A program made the translations under genes and the position numbers. Source: Symbiodinium sp. CCMP2592 (lineage: Eukaryota; Sar; Dinophyceae; Suessiales; Symbiodiniaceae). Taken from it: 64,000 bases of DNA. The notes under the pieces are model-generated. The model made no database searches. It saw only the letters and a list, made by a program, of their open reading frames with translations, and was not told the DNA's origin. Each line of letters opens with the position of its first letter. The stretch's first letter is position 1. The stretch lies in NCBI GenBank assembly GCA_905221615.1, contig CAJNDT010002835.1, positions 735,819 through 799,818 of the forward strand. The letters are read 5' to 3'. This document shows positions 1 to 10,255 of the stretch, piece after piece.

Positions 1-260
1 GTAATCTCGCTGGTTGTCTGGCATAGTGGCCATTTCCTTGCCACATTTTGATGAATTTGCTTCCTTCTGTGGTCTTCTTGTCTTGTTCATGCAGAGTGTG
101 AGACCGGCGGGTGGTCTGAAACAGCCATCGCTGCTTTTGCTTGCCTGCTTTGCATCCTTGAGCAGTCCTGTCCTTCTGCCGGAGCAACACAGGGCCAACC
201 AAACAGGCTTCAAAACGAGCGGTCTGGTCTGCAGGGTGCGCCCGTATGTGCCCGTGCAAG

Positions 261-2112
261 GACGACAACCAGGAGAGACCAGCCAAAGCAGCTTTCGAAC
301 GGGCTCTTCAAGCTGCCAAGGATGCTCTTCAACTGTCGCGACCGCAAGAGGACACTCAAGGGGTTCAGTGCACTTCCTACAGATTCCTGCAGCAGAAGGT
401 GTCCGCTGGCAGTTGTGACACGGTGGTTTCGTTCTCTCTGCTATCAGCACTAGTGATCGCATCTCCCTTGCAGCCGAAAAGCCAGGGCTGTCTGAGCAGG
501 ACGAGCAGCTGCTGTCGCGAGCGCTGCTACCTGGCTTTTGGCCACTGCTTCATGGTCAGGTGTGTCCCAGGCGCTTTTGCTCCTTTCACTGCACATGGTC
601 TGCATTCTCCGAGGTTGTCGCTTGCCACGGCTCAGATGATGTGCTTAGAAGCAGACGCAGCAGCGAAGTCCATCGAAGAGGGGCTTCCGGTGGCACAGAT
701 GCCTGCCTGCATGTTGCCTTACCTTGCATCATATCACTTGGTTGTGCTGCATGTATCCTTCAGCCCCAAGGGATTTAGAGATCAGCACAAGATGGGGTGC
801 CTATAAGGACCGTTGCCGACGCCTCTGCCGAAGCGCACTTCCTCCTCGTGAAATCGCAGCTCGCCGAGTTCAATGGTGCCAAGTCTCATCCCGAGGCAGG
901 ACTCCGGGGATGGGGCCTTAATAGTTCGAACAGGGTTTCGGGGGATTTTATACTACAATCGTAAGAAGCAACCACCAAAATAGTGTTGATGCTCAAAAGC
1001 GGGTCCAAGCCTCGGGGGCTGTTCTCAGGCAAAGCAGCTGGCCAACGAGGCTCTGCAGCTCTTCACGACGCAGAGAGACGAATCTGGGGAAGCTGCGGCA
1101 CAAGCAATCCTGAAGCGACTCACGCCGAAGACAATCGGTGTGAGACCCACAGATACGGGCGGACCGCGCTACTATGCTGCTGAGGGTGATGACGAGATGG
1201 AGGAATATTGGGAAGAGGAGGTGATCGAGGAAGGTGGTGGCGGTGGTGGTCCTGTGGAGATTCAACCCTACAGTGGGCCCAACTCGAGCGAAATTGTGGC
1301 TACTGTCAGTGATGTGGCACTAAGTCTGATAGGTGTCGAGACTCTCGATGCAGACGAACCGCTTATGGATGCAGGCCTTGACAGCTTAGCTGCCGTGGAG
1401 TTTGGCAACACACTAGCCAAAGAGTTCTCCGGTGTGGCCTTGCCATCGACTCTTATGTTCGATTTTCCTTCCGTCAAACTGCTCTCGGGCTTCATTGATG
1501 CTAGCATGCGTGAAGCGCACGACAAGAGTGAGGCCCAGCGGGCGCAGAGCGCTGCAGCAGGAGGAGGAGGGGGAGGCGGGCAGAGGAGGACACGGATGGT
1601 CAAAAAGTTTCGACCGAAGCCTGGTGGTGCCCGCCGCAAGCCAATGTCCTTCAATCAACAGGCGATGCCTGTGCAGATGGTCCCTTCCATTCCACAGGCA
1701 GGCCAAGCAGGCCAAGCAGTCTCCCAGGCCGCGGAGGTGGGACCCTACAAAGGCGGGCCTGTGCAAATTATCCTAAGCTTGTGTTTAGGGTTTAGGGCAT
1801 TTTCTACAGGTTTGCAGAGGTTTGCATGCAGCGGGGCCGGAAGCCCTTCTTTGTGAAGGTCCCACGTTGGCGGAGATTGAAGAAGTTGTCAAAGACACTG
1901 CTTTGTCTCTCATCGGAGTTGAGTCATTGGATAACGACGAGCCGCTGATGGATGCAGGTCTAGACAGCCTGGCTGCAGTGGAATTTGGTAATGCAATTCA
2001 GAAGGATTTTGCTGGCTTAACCATGCCGAATACGCTCATGTTCGACTATCCCTCCGTTAAGCGATTGACGGAGTTCATCAATGAAGGGTTGATCGAAGCG
2101 CACGGGAAGTGA
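261..2112 (+). CDS. Multi-exon protein with helical repeats and two tandem ACP domains (3' part)
   Basis: Two phosphopantetheine-attachment (ACP) domains share the core DAGLDSLAAVEFGN. The attachment Ser codons are 1383-1385 and 1966-1968. Such domains carry acyl or aminoacyl intermediates in polyketide, fatty-acid or peptide synthesis after modification by a phosphopantetheinyl transferase. The large exon runs in frame from an acceptor at 1029 to about 1740: a helical segment (QAKQLANEALQLF), an acidic/Gly-rich linker, ACP1, then a basic Pro/Gln linker. ACP2 is on the last exon, 1859-2112, ending in TGA. Frame continuity favours an intron 1741-1858 with GA...AG ends. Upstream exon-like pieces in the same style are near 261-351 (KAAFERALQAAKDALQL), 630-690 and 812-905 (AEAHFLLVKSQLAEF). 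They look like degenerate TPR-like repeats. No ketosynthase, acyltransferase or reductase domain is visible, so this is either the tail of a larger synthase or a stand-alone multi-ACP protein. The 5' end may lie outside the window. Confidence 0.8.
1741..1858 (+). other. Probable GA-AG intron between the two ACP exons, containing telomere-type repeats
   Basis: Joining codon GTG plus G at 1740 to GTCCC at 1859 keeps frame and gives EVGPTLAEIEEV across the junction. A GT donor at 1737 would put ACP2 out of frame with the AG at 1858. Inside, at about 1783-1798, are two copies of TTTAGGG, the plant/dinoflagellate telomere unit. Confidence 0.5.
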
Positions 2113-3229
2113 AAGAGCAGACTTGTGGCCTCAGTGATCCTTGGGTCAACCTTCGTCTTCCACCACGCTCCATCTTCCGTCCGAGGGTGCACGAAGCTTC
2201 GTGTCAAGCCAGCGGGCTGATGGCAAAAGGGAAATCGGAAGCCTCGGAAGCTGTCGCTGATGGGTTCTTTCGAAGCGCATCGGACGCATCGCCTCGCCAG
2301 GTCGGAGCTCGCAAGCAAGTCCAGGGCCAGATCGAGGACATGGTGGGCGAGAAGGCGCGAGGTTGTTGTGATTGCAGTCGCTCTATTCACAGTGGCTTTC
2401 TTTGCAAAGGTAGACCCCGACGAAATCCTGGCGCTGGCAAAGTACCTGTCAAGGCCTCGTGGGCTTGGCGTGTCAGTGCCGTTGACCTTTGTCCCTAGGA
2501 GCGGCATCTTGAGCCAAGAACTGCGGGCGGAATCTTATGTGCACGCCGCTCGAAAGTAGTAGGAAGATGTGGTTCAAGGCAACGTCACAGAGCCACCGGA
2601 TAGTTTTGCACCGTGATAGCCGGCGTTAACCTCGAGCTGTCTGCGGTGTTGATCTATCTGAGACACTGAAGACCCCATGTGCAGCTCTGTAGACAATCAA
2701 GTCTTGAGAGCTCAAAGTAAAAGTATATGTGACCGTATGCTCGGTTTCATCCGGTCCTGCGCCTCGAGAGTCGGATTTCACAAGAACGGCAAGCGCCATG
2801 AGCACTATCGGGATGCATTTGGCTTGGATGAGTTGCGGTTAGAGGCATGGGGCCTTTCCAGGAAGTCCAGACTGACTCAGCGAGGCTTTTCCTAGGTCCT
2901 TATGCGAGATGTTGTTTCTTCGGCCCACGCAGTTTCTGCAGAAGCTGTCCTCTTTCCCTGGACTCTTCCCGACGTGTCTGCATGTATATCAATACAGCAC
3001 GCAAAGATTGACATGCTAGTTGGGAAATCGCGAACGACCGCCAAGAGAAGCAATGTTTGGCAAGCACTGAACCATCAAAATCCAGTCATGGAAGCACACC
3101 CTGAGTTTGAATCCAATTTTAGGCAGCCGGGTCGGGTAGCGGGTGCAAGTCTTGAGGGTCTTCTGGGGAGGCCCGGCTGAAGCAGGAGCTGTCACCAGTT
3201 ACTAGTTCTCCAGTGCCAAATTTCGCCAG
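2113..3229. other. Stretch without an assignable gene
   Basis: About 1.1 kb between the ACP stop codon and the first recognisable RNA polymerase exon. Short open stretches exist, but none carries a motif I recognise. In particular I do not see the palm/fingers motifs of single-subunit RNA polymerases that should precede the exon at 3230. Confidence 0.4.
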
Positions 3230-4229
3230 GTTGGTTTTGGCTTCCATCGATGACGTCTTCGCACAGGCGATGAAGATCCAAGAGTGGTTGAACCAGATCA
3301 CAAGGATCTTCTCCAAGGTGCAGGCGAGGACATGATTACATTGTCGTAGGGACGGCAGCCAGAATTCGGACAGGCTCCAAATGCTTGGATCTCGCCGGTC
3401 GGCTTGAACTGCGTGCAGCCGTACCGGGACGCACAGAAAACGGTGGTTCGCAGCAAGCGCCAGACGGCCTTTCTGCCATGTTTTTGTTCAACTCTTACGT
3501 GTGCCACGGGAGTCCCTGCGTTGACAGGTCACATTGAAAACTGGCGATGCACCAACGATCAACAAGGCCCGATTCAGCCGAAGTGCAGTGGTTTACAGGC
3601 TAGGTGACCACGGGATGCTCCGTGCATGGCCATGCCCCCCGTTCCAGATGCGGCAGAGAATGGGCTACCCGCCGAACTTCATCCATTCACTTGATGCCCA
3701 GGACTTGGTTCACTTGTGTTCCCTGCTTTGGCACTCGCCTCCCAGCAAAGGCCTCGCACATGATGATGGTTGCGGAGAGCTGCCAGCGCGAGGGCATCAC
3801 GTTTGCAGCAGTGGTTGCCTTGGAGCATCGCATTCGACCTGGGTCAACTGCTACAGAGTGCTTTTGAAATCTCAGGTGCATGACTCGTTTTGGACGCATG
3901 CTTGTGACACCGCCAAGCTGAATGCGCTGACTCGTGCCAGAAGCCTGGTATTGTTGCAGACTTGCGACGGATTCCTTACGGTGCTAATGCAGGATGCCTT
4001 CGTCGAGCTTCACAGAAAGCCGATCCTTGCTGAGCTCTACGAGGACATGCGATGTATGTCTTCCAGTGGCACCAGCAGTGATAGACACAGGACATGAAAG
4101 TGCACCTCGGTGGCCAAGTCCCTCCCCCTTTGCCAGAGCAAGGCTGGTGAAGATAAGTTTCTGGCGGCCCTGGGCTCTTGGGCTCTTGAAGAATCGACGA
4201 TCCCTGAAGGACAACTGGATCTGGATCGC
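3230..4229 (+). CDS. Single-subunit (T7/mitochondrial-type) RNA polymerase, C-terminal exons
   Basis: Transcribes organellar (usually mitochondrial) DNA. Exons read in order: 3230-3317 (KIQEWLNQITRIFSK, the helix before the specificity region), 3359 to about 3445 (WISPVGLNCVQPYR), 3528-3566 (TLKTGDAPTINK), 3648-3695 (RQRMGYPPNFIHSLD), 3751-3810 (SHMMMVAESCQREGITFAA), 3876-3935 (VHDSFWTHACD, with the catalytic-core Asp of the HDS motif), 3993 to about 4043 (DAFVELHRKPILAELYED) and about 4158-4229 (PEGQLDLDR). Order and spacing match the C-terminal third of POLRMT/RpoTm. Donors are a GT/GC mix (GC at 3567, 3696, 3936). The terminal hydrophobic Phe-Phe exon was not found. The N-terminal and palm motifs are missing although the gene upstream ends at 2112, so this may be a 5'-truncated copy. 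Fold identity is near certain; an intact gene is doubtful. Confidence 0.85.
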
Positions 4230-5060
4230 GTAAGGGACAGCTTGCGCCCTGCTCTGCTGGAGTGCAAGAGGTGTTGCGCACAACCTGTCCCACACTGCGT
4301 TTGCAAGCTGAGTTCACGGGTTAAAGGGTTCTTGCTCCAATTCTCCAGCCGGTCATTCGGGAGAGATAGGCCAAGCTTGCGTGTGAAGTGTGCAGGTACT
4401 TCTTTGCATGAAGCTACATCTTGTTCCCGGCAACGTAGTGATCGCGCCGCCAGAGTGCCGACGGATGGGTAATGCCCACGCGTGCACTGGATAATTTCGC
4501 CAAGGAGACACAGAAGCAGATGGAGATCTTCTGCCTGTCAGAGCATGGCCTGGGTAGTTTATCGTTTCCTAGACGGGAGCCTTTAGGCCCGGATTATGGC
4601 TGGTCCAAAGAGACCAGAATTCCTTCAAGGTGGAACGAAGAAAGCTTGTCAGGAATTGTAATTGCAGAACTTCTGAATGGAAGCTTACAGTCCAAATGCA
4701 CTTCGGCGAAGTCGTGCTTGGGTGCGAATAGGTAATTCCAACCATTTTGCTCAAGCGTTGTCTCTTCACTTTCGTCGCTCCAGCAATGAAGGCTGGAGTA
4801 TCATTCGCTCATCCCAGTCTGAGATGCCACAAAGCTCTCTTCGCAGGTCCTCGAGTTGAGCCTGACAGAGGACCAGGACGCCTGGGTTGTTGCAGCAACC
4901 CACCCTGAGCTCTGCTCTTGATGGGAGCCAGAGGAGCGAACACAGCGCCTGCAAGAATCTCTTGCAGAGCGGGAAAGAGGAGGTCCTCATGAGCAAACCA
5001 GGCAGCTCACGAGTTCATGCCTTTACCTATCAGTGTTTGTGCAGCCATACGAAGCCAGGT
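4230..5060. other. Intergenic, with a relict spliced-leader-like sequence
   Basis: No supported coding exon. At 4741-4755 the sequence ACCATTTTGCTCAAG equals the 3' part of the conserved dinoflagellate spliced leader (...GCCATTTTGGCTCAAG) with one base missing. Confidence 0.3.
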
Positions 5061-5067
5061 AAAGGTA

Positions 5068-5088
5068 ATGCAGCTTCTTTGGCTCAAA
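5068..5088 (+). other. Candidate relict dinoflagellate spliced leader upstream of the cathepsin gene
   Basis: These 21 bases align without gaps to the 21 terminal bases of the DinoSL consensus at 15 positions, including ten in a row (TTTGGCTCAA). They lie 49 bases upstream of the ATG at 5137. Genomic leader relicts arise when a trans-spliced mRNA is reverse-transcribed and reinserted. Confidence 0.45.
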
Positions 5089-5136
5089 ATTTTGTCAGCG
5101 TGAGTTGCTTCACGCTCCTGATTGAACCACTTGGTC

Positions 5137-6099
5137 ATGGGCCGCATGAAGATTTTGCCAGGATCACTCTCCTGGCTGTGCATCAGCCTTCTTTGCCTGA
5201 CAACGGATGCGAATCATGGATACAAGAGCTCGCGTAAGTGGCTTCCTCGCACTGCTCCCCAAAACTTAGTCACGGCAGATGCCTTGGTCTCTAAAGATGA
5301 TCTCCCTGTTTCCTTTGACTGGAGAAGCGTTGGAGGGCGAAACTTCGTGACCAGTGACGTCAACCAACACATTCCACAGTACTGCGGATCTTGTTGGATA
5401 CATGGGACGACAGCTGCCTTGAATGACCGAATCAAGATCATGCGCAAGGGACAGTTCCCTGATGTGATGCTGGCACGGCAGGTCTTGATGAACTGTGTGC
5501 CCGATCCCACAAACACCAGCGTTCCCCCGCCTGGTTGTGATGGTGGAGACCCCTGGATGATCCACAAATATCTGATGGACAACGATGTTCCGGACGAGAC
5601 GTGCATGCCATATCAGGCCAAGAACATGCAGTGCAATCCCTCAGACCAGTGCCGCAACTGCCTGCCGAAGCACGGGTGCTGGTCAATCGACACCTGGACC
5701 GGCTACGGGGTGAGTTCATTCGGCAACCTGTCCGGAGAGGTCGCAATGATGAAGGAAATCTACGCTCGCGGGCCTATTGCCTGCTCCTTCGCAACAGATG
5801 CGATGTTTATGATGAACTACAGCAAGGTTGCTGCAGAAAACGAGGGCGTCTTCGTTTCCAACAAAATATACACCAAAGATGATATCGATCACACTATGGA
5901 GGTAGCTGGATGGGGCACAACGGCATCGGGAATGAAATATTGGATTATTCGTAATAGCTGGGGCACCTACTGGGGTAGCAACGGATGGTTGAAGTTGAAG
6001 CGTGGTGTCAACATGCTTCAAAGCGAGTCGGCAGCTTACGAGCTTAGTTCCAGTCTGTCCAACGAGCGACCTCGGGGAGATGAATGTCAATGCTTGTGA
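5137..6099 (+). CDS. Cathepsin X/Z-like papain-family cysteine peptidase, intronless
   Basis: 320 codons from the ATG at 5137; a TTG 15 bases upstream is in frame but is not a eukaryotic start. Residues 1-25 form a signal peptide (basic start, hydrophobic core ending LLCLTTDA), so the protein is secretory or lysosomal. After a short propeptide the mature domain begins near LPVSFDWRSVGG. The catalytic Cys is residue 86 in QYCGSCW, His is residue 252 in DHTMEVAGWG and Asn is residue 273 in IRNSWGTYWG. The HIP tripeptide just before the active site (NQHIPQYCGSCW) and the Cys-rich stretch IPDETCMPYQAK-type/NQC-x-NC are hallmarks of cathepsin X/Z, a carboxypeptidase (family C1A). The tail (ERPRGDECQCL) is unusual. 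The whole gene is one exon among neighbours split into tiny exons; with the leader-like sequence upstream this suggests a retrogene. Confidence 0.93.
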   Translation: MGRMKILPGSLSWLCISLLCLTTDANHGYKSSRKWLPRTAPQNLVTADALVSKDDLPVSFDWRSVGGRNFVTSDVNQHIPQYCGSCWIHGTTAALNDRIKIMRKGQFPDVMLARQVLMNCVPDPTNTSVPPPGCDGGDPWMIHKYLMDNDVPDETCMPYQAKNMQCNPSDQCRNCLPKHGCWSIDTWTGYGVSSFGNLSGEVAMMKEIYARGPIACSFATDAMFMMNYSKVAAENEGVFVSNKIYTKDDIDHTMEVAGWGTTASGMKYWIIRNSWGTYWGSNGWLKLKRGVNMLQSESAAYELSSSLSNERPRGDECQCL

Positions 6100-6194
6100 C
6101 GCTGCGTACATGCTATGCATTTTTGGCATGTCTCGAGTGGTTCATGTGCGTCTCTCTCTGTGTGTCCCACATGCTTCTTGCATGTAAATATTAT

Positions 6195-6390
6195 CAGTAT
6201 GGACAGACACACACACACACATACACACACACATGCATGCATGCGCATATTTACGTGTATATGTATACTGTGTATACAGTATACACGTACATGCACACTT
6301 ACGTGCGTGCATGCGCACATACGCATGTCGGTGTGTTTGTATTTATACTATATGTATACATACACACGCATACACGCAGGTGTACACAAT
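6195..6390. repeat. (CA)n and TG/CA-rich microsatellite
   Basis: Runs of CACACA followed by alternating GCATGC/GTATAC purine-pyrimidine units. Open frames across it (Cys/His/Tyr/Thr-rich) are artefacts of the repeat. The rest of 6100-6690 holds no supported gene. Confidence 0.9.
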
Positions 6391-6727
6391 ACGCCAGTCA
6401 AAAGTCAAGAGTACACAGGCAGATCTGGATGGATAGTCTTAAACGCTGCGTGTCGACTGCCTGAGCAGAACAGGGGAAGCAGAACTTGGCACGGAGCAAA
6501 AGTGAGGTGTTTGGCCTTGACTCGAATGTAAGTAAACGACAGTGAGACAGGGATGGGCAAGCGGGTGCTAGGGTGGGACGGCAGCCAGGGGGAAGGACTG
6601 CGACGGAAAGAGGGGGAAGGAGAGTGAGGGACATGCTGGCTACCTCCTAACCAGAGTCCGTGAGTGGATCCCCCTAGGCACTCGCTGATTTCTTGCTAAG
6701 GTCCGAGTGTGACTGGGCTACCCCCAG

Positions 6728-6995
6728 GTTTGGAGAGTTGGACGAAGTGCTTGCAGGACGTGTCTTGGGCAGCTACATGTCGGGTACAACGACGCACGTC
6801 GATGATCCTCAGCTTCAAGCTGTTCTTGCGGCTCCCGCAGCAATGGTTGCCACAATTTTCCCTCTTCAATACCCAGAGCTGCCGCTATTGGCATGCACTT
6901 TCTCTCTAGGCGTTGCTGTTGCGGTGGTGGTTTCCCGGCTGGTGAACCACCGGCGGAGAGCCATATCTGTCAAAGCGGAGCCGCTTCTAGGTTAA
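6728..6995 (+). CDS. Terminal exon of an unidentified single-pass membrane protein
   Basis: Open from an AG acceptor at 6726-6727 to TAA at 6995, about 88 codons. It has an amphipathic start (FGELDEVLAGRVLGSYMSG), an Ala-rich stretch (LQAVLAAPAAMVATIFPL), then a clear membrane helix (LLACTFSLGVAVAVVVSRLV) followed by a basic stop-transfer NHRRR and a short tail. The topology suggests a C-terminal anchor. I recognise no family, and upstream exons between 6.1 and 6.7 kb were not found. Confidence 0.5.
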
Positions 6996-7783
6996 TCTTA
7001 GATAGCACGATGGGAGCGCTTGCAGAAAAAGAAAGCAGTCTTGGTGTTTCGGGGCAGTGAGCGCCGCTTGTTCCACCTGCACTCGCCGTTGCCAGATCCA
7101 AGCCGTCGCGCCTGAGGCATACTCGCCGTGGCCTTTCAGCTGTCTGAAGCCTGCGTGTACATACCATTGAGTTTGCTGTTGCGCAACCCATTCAGGCAGC
7201 TGCGACATTTTGGATTCTACCCTTGAGGCCTGCATGTAAAAAACCGGATGTCCAAATAACAAGTTTGACATTGAGGTAATCTATGCATAGTCTTGCGATC
7301 TGTGACAGCTTACGAGCAGGAGCCGTTGACATACTACAAGTCGCTGGAACCTATCAAACCTCACTGGCCGCGTTCCTGGCGAAGGTTCCTCGTGCAAGTG
7401 TGCAGCGAGAGTGCAAAAAGCTGCCAACAGCCGTCAGTCTGTTCAAGTCCGACAGGCTGCATTTGATTGATGGCATCCGGGTCAGAGACATGGCGCGGTG
7501 CTGAGTCGAAGTGTCCCGACGATGAACGCAATTTGGTGCCCGCTACCCAGGACACCGTGGTGGTTTCCTCTCGCAATAGCCTCTCCAAGACGAAGAAGGG
7601 CTTGCTGAGGTGCGGCGCCCAGTGCGCAGCGCCCGGAGCCTGCCCTTTCTGGCCTTGGGCAAAGAAGGTCCTCCAGTGGAACAGTGACGTATTCCAGCAC
7701 CCACCGCCTCAAGGACCGTTCGTCAGGATACGATGAAGTCGTAGCACCAGGAGCAGAATTGAAGCTTTCAACTCTGCTTGCAG

Positions 7784-7820
7784 GTTGACCTGGATGCGCA
7801 AGAGATTGCCTACATCCTAG
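7784..7820 (+). CDS. Isolated exon-like segment (VDLDAQEIAYILG)
   Basis: A short stretch between CAG and GTGACG reads VDLDAQEIAYIL and is preceded at about 7713-7779 by YDEVVAPGAELKLSTLL. It is flanked by plausible acceptor and donor sites. The style resembles the start of a KH-type RNA-binding domain, but no GXXG loop follows, so family assignment is open. Nothing else in 7.0-9.3 kb is convincing. Confidence 0.25.
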
Positions 7821-9868
7821 GTGACGGAGTGCCAGGCGCCGGCAGCCGTTGACTTGGCAACGAGAGAGCGCGTAACTCGAAAACTTTCCAGCAATAATTG
7901 ACCATCGCGAGAGCGCATCGGAGAAAAGGCGAGTGAGGTCGGGAAGTCGCTTTCGGGTGGGAGGGCCGGAGCCAGCTTGCAGTTGTTTTTGTTGTCACCA
8001 GCCCAAAGTTCGCTTTGCCGCAAAACTGTGGTAGTCGGATCCGGAGGTGGGCCATGACCGGGTCATGGCTTGTGAAGAATGGGTTGTGTTGGTGATACCG
8101 GTCTTGGGGTGAGCAGTTGTTTTGTGAGCTTTGCCATTAGCAGAGACCTGTTCACCGATTGGAGGTTTTCAGCAGATGTTGATGTTGCCCTAAAGAGGGC
8201 AGGCGCCGGTAACCGCCGTTGGTGTTCAATCCTCGGTTGTCTTGGGAAGAAAATGATGCAGGTCTTGGCAGCACATTTTGGTAAGACAACTTATCTGGTG
8301 CTCCGTCCTTGGGTGCACCTCGGAGAAGAAGATGCCGGCTAGGAACGCCGGACAAAATCCACTCGGGAGCATGACAAAACTTCGAACCTGTTTTCTTTTA
8401 TACTGAGCAGGACGGGTGCAGCATTTCTGGGGGTCTTCATGTATGCCGAGTGAAAAGAGCCGAGGAAGGCAGCTGGCACGAGGAACTTCTCGAGTCCACG
8501 GGTTTTGGGACCATATGACGGGCTCTGTGTCCGTGAGCTCGATGCGCGATACGCTCGATCACGGAAGGCTTGCCGCTTTCCCAAGCAGAATCCAGGAAAC
8601 GTGGAAGCTCCATGGCACAGCATTGCGCCGAAGCGAAACAACGGTTCCGCAAAGACTTCCGTCGCCAGCGGCTTTGGATGGCAATAAAACCTAGACCGCT
8701 GTTTGTTCGGGCAAGTGAGCTAGTGACAGAACCTACAAAGCTCTGGAAAACTAGAAGTGGACGATATCCCAGATCTTGGTTCGTTTCGAAATCGCTGCGG
8801 CTCTTCGGCACATGAAGAGGGGCATGCACAAGAAGAACCGCCCACAGTCCCCACAAGATCTGCATGCTTCGGCTCGGCCACTGCCGTAATGAGGCACAGG
8901 TTGTGTTATGAGCGTCTATATTGCAATCAGATAGCGAGCTTCTGCGTTTCGCGATCCTGGCCGTGGGCTGCTATTCATGTATGGTATCACACTGGCTGAG
9001 AGGTGCAGGGCTTTTGCTTGGAAGTGTTTGGCAGGCGGCGGTCATGCCTGGACACCCGCCAGGCGAAGTCTTCAGCTTCGGGCAGTTTCTGCCTACGGCC
9101 GGTCCCACTTGTGTGAAAGATGCTTCGTACGTGTTTCTGCACATTGGCCGCTATAGACTTATAGACCATTGCTTAACGGTTCTCGCGAAGCGGCTTCTTC
9201 TCGACTTTGTAACAGATTATAACAGATTGTACTACTCGCCGGATTCACGTCTTGCCAGGGTTTGCGGAGAGTAACTGCTGAGCATGAGTTCCGGCCAGGC
9301 TGGCAGTCGAATTCAAAACACGCACTGGCAGACCCGGCGTTTGGATGCACTACGACGTCTGCCAGCCTTGGTTGAGTGGTCCAATCCAGACTTTCCCCTG
9401 CTCACACACTGCGCCCTTGCAAGATTGGGTTGTCGTCCTTCCTCCTCCTGTTTCCGAAGACGTTCGAAGTGCTGCACGGCTGGATTTTGATGTGGATCGA
9501 TTTGTTCACGTCCTTGCGAGATCGTCTGTCACTCAAATGATTTTCACATGCTGCGAGTGGCGACTGTTGCGAGGTTCGGACCGGCGAACGAGTTTGTGCG
9601 CCTTGTGCGGAAGAACTGCCGGACTCTCCTTGACAACGTGGAGGCTTCATTTGCACCTACCGACATCTTACTAGAAGCGATCGCTGCATGGCAGTGTTGG
9701 CCAGGATGCGATGGTGCGCTTGGCTATGGGCCGCGAGGTCATAATCAATGCCCGCGTGGCTTACTGCGGGAAGTGCTTGTCATGTCGAAGAGGACGGACG
9801 GATCCACTACAACATAGCAGACTGCGCGTCCCAGGATCCAGAAGATAAGGCAAGAGCAGCCTGGCAGC

Positions 9869-9955
9869 CTGAGTGTCAGTGCTGTCGGATTCAGTGATCC
9901 TGGCCAGTGGGTGAAGCACATGAATGACCTGAGCTTCGCCAGTGCCAGCCCCAAG
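9869..9955 (+). CDS. Exon-like segment of an unidentified gene
   Basis: Reads LSVSAVGFSDPGQWVKHMND followed by a Ser/Ala stretch, ending AAG before GTGGGC, a possible GT donor. Neighbouring segments with protein-like composition on the same strand are at about 9574-9670 (FVRLVRKNCRTLLDNVEASF) and 9700-9790 (VRLAMGREVIINARVAYCG). They may be exons of one gene. I recognise no family. Confidence 0.3.
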
Positions 9956-10255
9956 GTGGGCGACAGATCAGAGCCCAGCCGTTCGGAGTCCTGCCATGTG
10001 TCACGGAAGGCTCACATTCTACCTCGCCTGACCACTCACCGACTGAAAGCTCTGGCCTCAGAGGAACGGCAAACGTAAAGATTTGGACCGGTGAATCTCT
10101 GCCCTCTAAGGCGGCGTACATAAAGTCGAACGACATGGCAATGGCTCCGGAGAGGTGCCATTTTGCCGCTTGTGCTTCGATGTCGGGCATACTGTGTTGT
10201 TTTTTGCTCGTTGGCACTTCACCTGTCCCCTGACGCAAGCACTCGTGCGAAATGG

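Noticed and set aside
3648-4060. Phage insertion suggested by T7-like polymerase motifs
   Set aside because: The exons are interrupted by introns and the motifs fit nuclear-encoded mitochondrial polymerases.
6084-6531. Cys/His/Thr-rich frames after the cathepsin gene
   Set aside because: Generated by the CA/TG microsatellite.
10155-10172. GCCATTTTG word as a further relict spliced leader
   Set aside because: Only nine bases match and the downstream CTCAAG is absent.
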